The position numbers and the translations under genes are program-made. From GWB1-39-12 sp964435575 (lineage in GTDB: Bacteria > Patescibacteriota > Microgenomatia > UBA8517): a DNA stretch of 10,171 nt. The notes beneath the pieces were generated by a model. The model ran no database searches. It saw only the letters and a program-made list of their open reading frames with translations, and was not told where the DNA came from. The DNA lies in the NCBI GenBank assembly GCA_964435575.1, contig CAYSZS010000030.1:1-10171 (forward strand), written 5' to 3'. The first letter of the stretch is position 1. The number at the start of each line of letters is the position of its first letter. Shown one piece after another: positions 1 to 5,197 of the stretch.

Positions 1-643
1 TATCATAAACACTGATTGTACTATTAACTATCTTAGTTGAAACCTTATTATCCTTCTCCTTCTCGTAAGTCACCGAAAGCGTAACAGTATCTCCATTAGC
101 CTTCAGCTCCCCACTTACTGCTTCAAGCGCATCAAATACGCGTGTAACAGAAGTACCATCGCCGGCAGGACCAGCGGCTCTGGCATTAAGGATTACTCCC
201 TTCGGGTCGGCAGGAGACAGCCTATCATAACCAATCATTGCGAGTGTGTTTCCTGCACTTTTTCCTGCATTTTCCCCCGAAGCCTGCACAACCGGAACAA
301 TGGCAAAAGCATATTGTTTGTCTTGGTTTGGCTTTCCATCATTGCCCAAAGGGTCAAGGATCAAGGGTTTTTTATTATCATTATTCTCAACAATAACTTG
401 CATTTCAGAAACGGTTGCAGCCTTAAGCTCCGAATTTGGAAACTTTGCCCCTGCAAGTGGTGCCAAAGCAACACCAGCCAATTGCATATCAAGATCCATA
501 TAATGCACGTTTTCCGGAGCGAGAGCTGTAGGTTTAGACTCGTTGTTGGAAGGCCTTGAACACGCAGCCACCGCAGAAGCAGCTCCTACTTCTAGACTTA
601 ACCCAAGAAACTGTCTTCTTGATATTTTTCTATCCGGCGTCAT
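1..643 (-). CDS. Predicted Tat-exported lipoprotein, C-terminus outside window
   Basis: Reading the minus strand from the ATG at 643-641 gives an uninterrupted frame of 214 codons that runs off the window edge. The N-terminus carries a twin-arginine motif, SRRQFLG (residues 8-14), then a small-residue hydrophobic stretch ending in a lipobox-like VAAC (residues 25-28). The mature protein should therefore be exported folded by Tat and anchored at Cys28. The rest is soluble, Ala/Gly/Val-rich, and has motifs such as FAIVPVVQASGE but no domain I recognise. Its richer Ala/Gly content and visibly higher GC set it apart from the AT-rich glycosyltransferase operon. The start is supported by an AGGA five bases upstream and by a promoter only a few bases further up. 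The function is unknown. The export prediction is fairly firm; a role in envelope or glycan biology is only suggested by the neighbourhood. Confidence 0.85.
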   Translation of the reverse strand, partial: MTPDRKISRRQFLGLSLEVGAASAVAACSRPSNNESKPTALAPENVHYMDLDMQLAGVALAPLAGAKFPNSELKAATVSEMQVIVENNDNKKPLILDPLGNDGKPNQDKQYAFAIVPVVQASGENAGKSAGNTLAMIGYDRLSPADPKGVILNARAAGPAGDGTSVTRVFDALEAVSGELKANGDTVTLSVTYEKEKDNKVSTKIVNSTISVYD

Positions 644-654
644 AAATATCCTAT

Positions 655-683
655 ATTATACAATAATAATAACTTTTCTTCAA
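655..683 (-). promoter_or_regulatory. Sigma70-type promoter of the Tat lipoprotein gene
   Basis: On the minus strand TTGAAG (683-678) is followed after exactly 17 bases by a perfect TATAAT (660-655). The expected transcription start is about 648, leaving only some five bases before the ATG at 643, so the mRNA would be almost leaderless. The hexamers and spacing are seen; activity is inferred. Confidence 0.7.
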
Positions 684-718
684 AATAACAAACTTATAGT
701 TTGATGGAAAATTCATAC

Positions 719-742
719 AAAAAACCCGCCCTTCGGCGGTTA
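719..742 (-). terminator. Rho-independent terminator after the ligase-like genes
   Basis: On the minus strand CCGCC (739-735), loop GAAG, GGCGG (730-726) forms a GC-rich stem flanked by AA on one side and by GTTTTTT on the other. It lies about 110 bases beyond the stop of the minus-strand gene ending at 850 and upstream of the separate promoter for the lipoprotein gene, as expected for the end of the minus-strand cluster. Confidence 0.8.
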
Positions 743-849
743 AACGCTTCTGCCTTTTCCCCAAACATATTGCAGATGTCCATCTTGGGACTATATCTTA
801 GCAAAAATTACCAACTTCTTCAAATCTCCAAACCCAAAACCCATAGCAA
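743..849. other. Short intergenic stretch, no gene seen
   Basis: This is the 3' untranslated region between the second ligase-like gene and its terminator. I saw no coding frame, SD-led start or repeat in it. It is listed so that the gap is accounted for. Confidence 0.5.
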
Positions 850-1992
850 TTAAGATTCTTTACCCAAAACACCCTGCTCCTGCGCCAACCCCATGCTCAT
901 AAACCAAAGCCAAAGCATCGTGGGGATTGCGTATGTGTAATCAAAAAGAAAATTTATGCTGATTGCTAAAAAAATAGCCTTAAAAAGTCTGCCGCGTATT
1001 CCACTTTCTCTAGAAAAAAAAATCTTTCGTGTGACCACAAATAACCAAATCAAGAAAAAAATTACTAATACTCCCACTCCCGAAGCAGCCTCTAGAAAAA
1101 TATTGTGGGCAAATGCCGACATCGCCATCGGATCTTTTTTCCACTGCATCGATTCATAAGAAATCTTTTGGAAATTTCCCATTCCGATACCAAAGGGATG
1201 TTTATAAATTCCCTCTATCGCCTGGACAAAATAGGGTCTGGACAAAAGCAAATCTTTAGTTGCAGCAGCCTTTAAAAATAGAAAAACCCCGAACAGCAAA
1301 ACTGACAAAAGTAAAAATTTATATTTCGAAACCAAAGTCGATCCACCACTTAGATACACAATGTACAAAATCCCAAAAATCAAAGCCAAGTATGCCGAAC
1401 GAGATAGAGATTCGGAAAGAATAAAAAATTCAACCGGCACAAAAATTAGATAAAAATACTTCTTTTCAAAAATTATTAAATAACTCGTGATAAGAGTAAC
1501 TACTGCCCACAAATCTCCCAAATGGTTGTGTTTGAGAAGCTCCGCCGCAGGAAAAACAAGATTAGGCTCACCTAAAAAAACACGCGCAAAAGGCAAACCT
1601 GCAAATGAACGGATAACAAAAAATACAGAAAACAAAACACCCAAAATAAGTATCAAGTGTAGAAATTTATCAGCAATGTCGCGCTTTATGTTATAAAAGG
1701 AAATCCAAAAAACGCCACCGGCCAAAAAGCTGATAAAACTTAGTAGCGAGCTTTCTCTATCCAAACTCCACAAAAGACCAAGAAAAAAAACTTGAAGCAC
1801 CAAAAAGAAGAAAAGACTGCCTTTTGGTAAAACCAACTTCCGACTTTGAAAATACGCAGTCGCAAGTAAAATCAAAGAAAGTGCCAAACCCAAATAAGGA
1901 ACTACCGCCTTGTGGTTTCCCAATCCTCCCACAAAAAGAATAAAAACTGTGATTATGAAAAATATTACAGATAAAACTTTTTTTCTATCCAT
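850..1992 (-). CDS. O-antigen ligase/polymerase-like membrane protein (copy 2)
   Basis: This is a polytopic membrane protein of 380 residues, almost entirely hydrophobic, with about ten or eleven likely membrane segments, matching the usual size of the Wzy_C/WaaL (O-antigen ligase) family. Family-like motifs are HNHLGD (155-160), SRSA (197-200, the conserved Arg region), HPFGIGMGNF (265-274) and AHNIFLEAASGVG (295-307), the last two in the large periplasmic-loop region. Such proteins use lipid-linked glycans as donors and either polymerise them or transfer them to an acceptor outside the membrane. Sequence alone does not tell ligase, polymerase or protein-glycosylating enzyme apart. I chose the ATG at 1992 rather than a TTG at 2004, because GAAGG lies at the right distance and the upstream gene's TGA ends one base before it, suggesting translational coupling. 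It is paralogous to the gene just upstream. Transcription probably ends at the hairpin near 719-742. Confidence 0.88.
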   Translation of the reverse strand: MDRKKVLSVIFFIITVFILFVGGLGNHKAVVPYLGLALSLILLATAYFQSRKLVLPKGSLFFFLVLQVFFLGLLWSLDRESSLLSFISFLAGGVFWISFYNIKRDIADKFLHLILILGVLFSVFFVIRSFAGLPFARVFLGEPNLVFPAAELLKHNHLGDLWAVVTLITSYLIIFEKKYFYLIFVPVEFFILSESLSRSAYLALIFGILYIVYLSGGSTLVSKYKFLLLSVLLFGVFLFLKAAATKDLLLSRPYFVQAIEGIYKHPFGIGMGNFQKISYESMQWKKDPMAMSAFAHNIFLEAASGVGVLVIFFLIWLFVVTRKIFFSRESGIRGRLFKAIFLAISINFLFDYTYAIPTMLWLWFMSMGLAQEQGVLGKES

Positions 1993-1993
1993 A

Positions 1994-3115
1994 TCAGCCT
2001 TCAAGACCTTCCAAATGCCCTTTTGTCAATTTTGCTGAAGCTTGTGATAAAGCAAGAAAAGCAAACCACAGACAAAACATTGCTGGAATCAGGTACGTAA
2101 AGTCAAACATAAAGTTAATCGTCAGGGCAAGAAAAAGTGCACTATATAAATTTATTTCGCGTCGGAAAATCTCAAGCAAAATCTGCAACAGCCAATAAAT
2201 AAAAATGATGGCCAAGGCGCCAACTCCGCTTGTATTTTCAATAATAAAATTATGGGCAACTGAGCTTACTTGGTCAAAACCAAGTATCTGGTTATTTTTG
2301 TCACTCGATGTCAGGTAGAAATTCCCCATCCCTACACCCAGTGGCGTTCTTACTAACCCCACCATTCCCTGAATGATATAACCCCTGGAAAAAAGTGTCG
2401 TTCGATGCCCTGAAATAAACAGAAAAACAAAAAGTAAAATTCCAAGCAAAGCAAAGGTAAACTTGTTGTATTTTTTCTTAAAAAACTGCGCGGAGTGAAG
2501 ATAAAAAACTCCAACTGTTAGCCCGACTAAAGCTGAACGGGTTGATGATGCGACTAAAAAATAAAAACCTACTACAATCAGTACGGCCAAAAGCGCCTTT
2601 TTGAAAACAATTTTCTCGCGCAAGAAAAAGTAGTACAAAATCAGAAGACAAAACATCCAATAATCCCCCAGATGAACGTGGCTTGAGTCAAACCAAAGAG
2701 GCGAATATAAATTGAAGGCGTTGACAAAGATTTTTCCGGTGATCAGGGTATAAACAAAAATTCCGCCGAAAACCAACCCCAAAAAAACAACGCCTGACAA
2801 AAACAAATTTCTGATCCTTTTGTTAAAGTTATAAAAAATCAGCCAAAAGAGCCCACCATCGATATATAAAACGAGTGCACCAAAAGCACTATTTCTTGAT
2901 TTTGACCAGAAAAGTGAAACAAGAAGAACTACCAGATATAAACAGTACAAAAGAAAATGTTTAGGGATTTTGATGCTTCCTTCCCTAATTGCCAAAACGG
3001 CAACTACCAAAACAGAAACCAAGAGAATACACAACTTAACTTCGAGTACCACCTCACCCAAACCACCGAAAAGTAGAAGTGCAAGTAAAATTAATACAAT
3101 TATTTTATCAATCAT
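1994..3115 (-). CDS. O-antigen ligase/polymerase-like membrane protein (copy 1)
   Basis: This 373-residue polytopic membrane protein has the same motif order as the following gene: HVHLGD (146-151), SSTRSA (190-195), TPLGVGMGNF (257-266) and AHNFIIENTSGVG (287-299). The C-terminal membrane region also matches: NFMFDFTYLIPAMFCLW here against NFLFDYTYAIPTMLWLW in the partner. These are Wzy_C/WaaL hallmarks, so it probably handles undecaprenyl-linked glycans on the outer face of the membrane. No strong SD precedes the ATG at 3115; a 34-base gap separates it from the toxin gene upstream, so it is probably co-transcribed from the promoter near 4026. A broken copy of its first 20 or so codons is found at 4121-4195. 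The family call is firm; ligase versus polymerase is not decided. Confidence 0.88.
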   Translation of the reverse strand: MIDKIIVLILLALLLFGGLGEVVLEVKLCILLVSVLVVAVLAIREGSIKIPKHFLLYCLYLVVLLVSLFWSKSRNSAFGALVLYIDGGLFWLIFYNFNKRIRNLFLSGVVFLGLVFGGIFVYTLITGKIFVNAFNLYSPLWFDSSHVHLGDYWMFCLLILYYFFLREKIVFKKALLAVLIVVGFYFLVASSTRSALVGLTVGVFYLHSAQFFKKKYNKFTFALLGILLFVFLFISGHRTTLFSRGYIIQGMVGLVRTPLGVGMGNFYLTSSDKNNQILGFDQVSSVAHNFIIENTSGVGALAIIFIYWLLQILLEIFRREINLYSALFLALTINFMFDFTYLIPAMFCLWFAFLALSQASAKLTKGHLEGLEG

Positions 3116-3149
3116 TTATTCTGGAGTTATTAATGCGACTGATATATTC

Positions 3150-3764
3150 TTACGGTTTTTCCAGACTATACTGTGTTAATTTTGATTTTATAACATCTTC
3201 TGAAGTGGAAAAACCTTGCAAATAATCAATTTTTTCAGAATAATCTATGTCCTCAAAATATGCCAGCTGTTCTCTGAAAAGTTTTTCATTAAATTCTTCT
3301 TTGAAAATAAACTTTGCACGCTGTACAACATCTTTGAACGAATTCCTGCTAATTACGAAATAAAGGTCGACGTAATCTTTCCATTTCGCACGTCTACCCA
3401 AGGCGTAAGCTTTCAATGCAGAAAGTGTAATTTCATCGGGAAGATTGATAATATCGTTATAGTTTTCACCAAACTCAAAATTGAAAGGGTAATGAAGAAA
3501 TGTTAACTTCACCTCATTCACAACTAATGTATACTCATACGTTTCATCCACTAAAACCGCATCGATTTTTATTGTATTTCCAATTCTGTCTCTAATCTGC
3601 CGTGCATTAAACTCACTAAAGGTAGCTAAATCAAAATCAATAGATCTTCTGTGACCGATCTCTAAAGCCATTGCCGTCCCTCTGATGAGCCCAAAATCAT
3701 CGCGAAAAGATTTTAAAAGGGGGAGCAATTTATGTTGATCCTCCAACAACACCTCTTCATGCAT
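3150..3764 (-). CDS. AbiEii-family nucleotidyltransferase, probable toxin
   Basis: This 204-residue soluble protein matches the AbiEii/AbiGii nucleotidyltransferase family (DNA polymerase beta fold). Visible motifs are RGTAMALEIGHRRSIDFDL (residues 28-46, with the metal-binding pair Asp43 and Asp45), VKLTFLHYP (85-93), and KAYALGRRAKWKDYVDLYF (118-136, with Lys118, Lys129, Asp130 and Asp133). In AbiE systems and the related MenT toxins the enzyme modifies RNA targets such as tRNA and arrests growth or aborts phage infection; the substrate here is unknown. The gene starts eight bases inside the end of a small upstream gene (ATG within TATGCATGA), a typical coupled antitoxin-toxin arrangement. 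One oddity: the first Gly of the usual GGT[AS] nucleotide-binding turn is Arg28 (AGA), which may weaken catalysis. It could also be a solitary housekeeping-like nucleotidyltransferase, but the paired small gene argues for a toxin-antitoxin module. Confidence 0.85.
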   Translation of the reverse strand: MHEEVLLEDQHKLLPLLKSFRDDFGLIRGTAMALEIGHRRSIDFDLATFSEFNARQIRDRIGNTIKIDAVLVDETYEYTLVVNEVKLTFLHYPFNFEFGENYNDIINLPDEITLSALKAYALGRRAKWKDYVDLYFVISRNSFKDVVQRAKFIFKEEFNEKLFREQLAYFEDIDYSEKIDYLQGFSTSEDVIKSKLTQYSLEKP

Positions 3765-4014
3765 ATCTTTGGAAATATTTTTGGAAATAACTAACTGTTT
3801 TTTTCCTTAGGTTTACCCTCTTTCCACCCGATATCTTTTCAAATATTTCCTTTATTCTACCTATCCCTAATATTTTCTCGGCATCAAGATAGTCGTCCCA
3901 GTTACCAAAATTCAAAATATGTTCAACGACGCTCGTTTCTGAAAGATCATTTTTATCCTTTACGTACCACACCAAATACGGCTTTTTTACAATTATCTCA
4001 ACAAGATTGTTCAT
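3757..4014 (-). CDS. Small antitoxin-like partner of the AbiEii-type toxin
   Basis: This 85-residue protein is soluble and rich in Lys, Glu and aromatic residues. It contains VEHILNFGNWDDYLDAEKI (31-49) followed by a C-terminal block LRKKTVSYFQKYFQRYA. It resembles the small proteins (DUF6922-like, from memory) often encoded directly before AbiEii-family nucleotidyltransferases, which presumably act as antitoxin and repressor. It overlaps the toxin start by eight bases. Transcription should start essentially at its own ATG, because a perfect TATAAT ends six bases upstream; a short inverted repeat next to that box could be an autoregulatory operator. The pairing is seen, the antitoxin role is inferred, and the domain name is uncertain. 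Confidence 0.75.
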   Translation of the reverse strand: MNNLVEIIVKKPYLVWYVKDKNDLSETSVVEHILNFGNWDDYLDAEKILGIGRIKEIFEKISGGKRVNLRKKTVSYFQKYFQRYA

Positions 4015-4020
4015 ATATAT

Positions 4021-4048
4021 ATTATATCTTAGATAGACCCGAATTTAA
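4021..4048 (-). promoter_or_regulatory. Promoter of the antitoxin-toxin-ligase cluster, apparently leaderless
   Basis: On the minus strand a perfect TATAAT (4026-4021) ends six bases before the ATG at 4014, so a standard start site would fall on the A of the start codon. A weak -35 candidate, TTAAAT (4048-4043), lies 16 bases upstream. No SD is present, which fits leaderless translation. The box is clear; the -35 is weak. Confidence 0.55.
4025..4035. promoter_or_regulatory. Small inverted repeat overlapping the -10 box, possible operator
   Basis: TATCT-T-AGATA is an 11-base inverted repeat overlapping the upstream edge of the antitoxin TATAAT box. Its position suits an operator for autorepression by the antitoxin, but five-base arms in AT-rich DNA can occur by chance. 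Confidence 0.25.
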
Positions 4049-4092
4049 GAAACAAAACAAGAAAATCCAGGGTTCTGACTTTAAAAGATTCC

Positions 4093-4120
4093 CCACGGGC
4101 GTTGCCTGTGGTATTACCAC
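4093..4120. repeat. Two overlapping, mutually exclusive hairpins
   Basis: CCACGGGC (4093-4100), loop GTT, GCCTGTGG (4104-4111) forms an eight-pair stem with one G-U wobble when read on the plus strand. GTGGTA (4108-4113), T, TACCAC (4115-4120) forms a second stem that reuses the GTGG of the first, so only one can form at a time. They lie directly after the stop of the ligase-gene fragment and about 80 bases upstream of the antitoxin start. On the minus strand the first hairpin is followed, after 14 bases, by TCAG (4078-4075), the same layout as the right end of the IS200-like element at 4626-4662. It may be an orphan IS200/IS605 end, or an attenuator-like structure. Confidence 0.5.
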
Positions 4121-4195
4121 TTAACGATAAGTAAACCCCAAACCCGCCAAAGAAAGAAGGGTTAAAAGAATTAAGACAATTATTTTATCAAGCAT
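4121..4195 (-). pseudogene. N-terminal fragment of a third ligase-like gene
   Basis: The ATG at 4195 opens a 24-codon frame beginning MLDKIIVLILLTLLSLAGLG and ending at a TAA (4123-4121). The first 20 codons are clearly homologous, at DNA and protein level, to the start of the intact ligase-like gene at 3115 (MIDKIIVLILLALLLFGGLG). Homology stops abruptly after that Gly and the frame closes four codons later. This is a gene-start fragment left by duplication, recombination or insertion of other DNA. It shows that a further ligase-like copy once lay upstream of the toxin-antitoxin pair, or that the pair inserted beside a duplicated segment. Confidence 0.7.
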
Positions 4196-4252
4196 GTACT
4201 TAAATGTCGGAATAAAAAAACACAATTTAATCTAAGGTCGATTCTTTGAATG

Positions 4253-4280
4253 TTAACAAATATCTTTTTTATTCTAAAAT
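4253..4280 (+). promoter_or_regulatory. Promoter of the SGNH-like gene remnant
   Basis: TTAACA (4253-4258) and TAAAAT (4275-4280) each match consensus at five of six positions and are 16 bases apart. The predicted start is near 4287, about 20 bases before the ATG at 4308. No strong SD is present. Confidence 0.5.
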
Positions 4281-4307
4281 TAAATGTGAGTAATTTCTAG
4301 ATAAAAA

Positions 4308-4625
4308 ATGATTAGGACAAAAATTTCTTACATCGTGCTTATTTCTGTAATCCAGTTGTTAACAATCGCAAGTCTCGTTAATAATATATTCTTACGGAAA
4401 TCTTACTCAAATGTTCTTGGTTCAACAATTAGCAATATAAATGGTGAGAAAAAGAGTATGATCAAGGTAGATTCTCCCTACCTTAAACATTATTATGAAT
4501 TACCAGCTTCACAAGTTATCACTGATACCCGATGATTGAATAACACTTCCGAAATAGTTACCACAAATAAAGATGGACTTAACAAAAGAATTGATTATAA
4601 TCCCGAAAAACCTTAAGATACTCAC
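4308..4625 (+). pseudogene. Remnant of a membrane-anchored SGNH/GDSL-hydrolase-like gene
   Basis: The first 75 codons (4308-4535) encode a basic N-terminus, one hydrophobic segment (about residues 7-29) and an external stretch ending in YLKHYYELPASQVITDTR, then TGA. Reading through the TGA, the frame continues sensibly for 26 codons (LNNTSEIVTTNKDGLNKRIDYNPEKP) to a TAA at 4614. A frame shift there gives LKILT up to about 4625. From memory of CPR SGNH-family proteins, a lead-in of the type YYEP..W....T.N.DGLN.R.DY...KP...RILT precedes the catalytic GDS block, and the TGA falls where a Trp (TGG) is expected. So this looks like the pre-catalytic N-terminus of such a hydrolase, ended by a nonsense codon and lost beyond the edge of an IS200-like element. 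Alternatively the 75-residue product is a functional small membrane protein. Confidence 0.6.
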
Positions 4626-4641
4626 CTGATTAAATAAACCT

Positions 4642-4672
4642 CCGAGGGCTAAGAGCCCTCAGTTTTGTTTTT
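4642..4672 (+). terminator. Hairpin with T-tract: IS right end that also looks like a terminator
   Basis: GAGGGCT (4644-4650), loop AAG, AGCCCTC (4654-4660) is followed on the plus strand by TTTTGTTTTT (4663-4672), a convincing terminator for the SGNH-like remnant. On the minus strand the stem grows to nine pairs with a G-U wobble and sits one base pair's width from the tnpA stop, as the right-end hairpin of an IS200/IS605 element would. Both roles may apply. Confidence 0.65.
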
Positions 4673-5062
4673 AATACATCCGTTGCTTTTTGACATATTG
4701 TGAAATCACTTTGTCTGTCATTCCACCCACTGACTTTACGAGGTATCCATCAGCCCAAAATGTCACCTTCCAGCAGACCTTGTCAAGACTGGGGAATAAT
4801 TCCCGTACCTTTTTACTGGTTCCCCCTTTAATTGTATTCATAACTGCGGAAGGACTCCATTTGGGCTTGGCTCAAAGGTATACATGCACATGGTCCTTCT
4901 GTATCGCAAGCCCAAAGATCTCCCATTCATGAATTTGTGCTGCAAACCTAATCATCCCTTCGATCTTTTTGGCTAGATTGCCTTCCAGTATTCGCTAGCG
5001 TACCTGGTTATAAAGACAAAGTGACATCTTAGGTTGTATTTAGCTTGCGCCGTCGACTTCAA
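4671..5062 (-). pseudogene. tnpA: IS200/IS605 TnpA (Y1 transposase), disrupted
   Basis: Combining frames on the minus strand gives KYNLRCHFVFITRY, then RILEGNLAKKIEGMIRF, AAQIHEWEIFGLAIQ, KDHVHVYL, AKPKWSPSAVMNTIKGG, VTFWADGYLVKSVGG and ISQYVKKQ. These are the ordered conserved blocks of the HUH/Y1 transposases that cut and join single-stranded DNA. The metal-binding His-x-His (4892-4884) and the catalytic Tyr in QYVKKQ (4697-4695) survive. Three lesions break it: a one-base loss near 4998 that shifts the frame, a TAG at 4997-4995, and a TGA at 4874-4872 where a Ser-like codon is expected after VYL. The total of 392 bases is one short of 131 codons, which agrees with a single-base loss. The start is uncertain; TTG at 5062 is one option. 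It is clearly dead as a normal gene. Confidence 0.85.
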
Positions 5063-5081
5063 TCACTTCATGATTGAAGTC
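5055..5081. repeat. Perfect 11-bp hairpin, left end of the IS200-like element
   Basis: GACTTCAATCA (5055-5065), loop CTTCA, TGATTGAAGTC (5071-5081) is a perfect inverted repeat immediately upstream of tnpA. TnpA of this family binds such subterminal hairpins to recognise the element's ends. In the element's own transcript it could also hide the tnpA translation start. Confidence 0.75.
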
Positions 5082-5161
5082 TAGCACTTTACAACCTTTC
5101 TCAAGGAGCTTTACAGCCGGGGTCTGACAGGCCTCGGATAGTCGCTTAGAAATTATAAATA

Positions 5162-5189
5162 TTTCAATATTGCATTATTTCACTATAAT
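5162..5189 (+). promoter_or_regulatory. Promoter of the glycosyltransferase operon, nearly leaderless
   Basis: A perfect TATAAT (5184-5189) ends eight bases before the ATG at 5198, so transcription would start about two bases before the start codon. A weak -35 candidate, TTTCAA (5162-5167), lies 16 bases upstream. It lies just outside the IS200-like element, so the operon has its own promoter. Confidence 0.55.
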
Positions 5190-5197
5190 CAAGAAGT

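Larger units (their letters stand above)
4626..5123 (-). mobile_element. Decayed IS200/IS605-family element
   Basis: A tnpA pseudogene on the minus strand is flanked by two hairpins in the positions expected for the left end (5055-5081, upstream of tnpA) and right end (4642-4662, just after its stop) of an IS200/IS605 single-strand transposon. The boundaries are my inference: on the minus strand TCAG occurs just outside the proposed left end (5127-5124) and again as the last four bases of the proposed right end (4629-4626), as expected for target and right cleavage sites. There are no terminal inverted repeats or target duplication, which is normal for this family. No tnpB gene is present. 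It lies just where the SGNH-like gene loses its reading frame and may have caused that break. About 498 bp is short but sufficient for a tnpA-only element. Confidence 0.7.

Noticed and set aside
246..559. Two plus-strand open frames over the lipoprotein gene
   Set aside because: They run antisense to a long minus-strand frame with a clear Tat signal, lipobox and promoter, and encode no recognisable protein.
3142..4397. A 14-base direct repeat, ATATATTCTTACGG, at 3142-3155 and 4384-4397
   Set aside because: It flanks the toxin-antitoxin region and was considered as recombination or attachment sites. One copy lies inside a coding frame, the sequence is AT-rich, and a match of this length can arise by chance in 10 kb.
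4533..4535. TGA read as a sense codon, as in Gracilibacteria/Absconditabacteria where TGA encodes Gly
   Set aside because: Other genes here use TGA as a normal stop (for example at 1996-1994, 3759-3757 and 7997-7999), and the intact genes contain no internal TGA. A nonsense mutation is the simpler reading.
4690..4932. An 80-codon plus-strand open frame
   Set aside because: It is the antisense shadow of the tnpA pseudogene, whose conserved blocks read on the minus strand.
5130..5150. Possible continuation of the SGNH gene beyond the IS, reading S-D-S near a GDS position
   Set aside because: Joining 4625 to 5124 gives a stop and extra codons before it, and nothing after it resembles the family. 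It is too short to trust.
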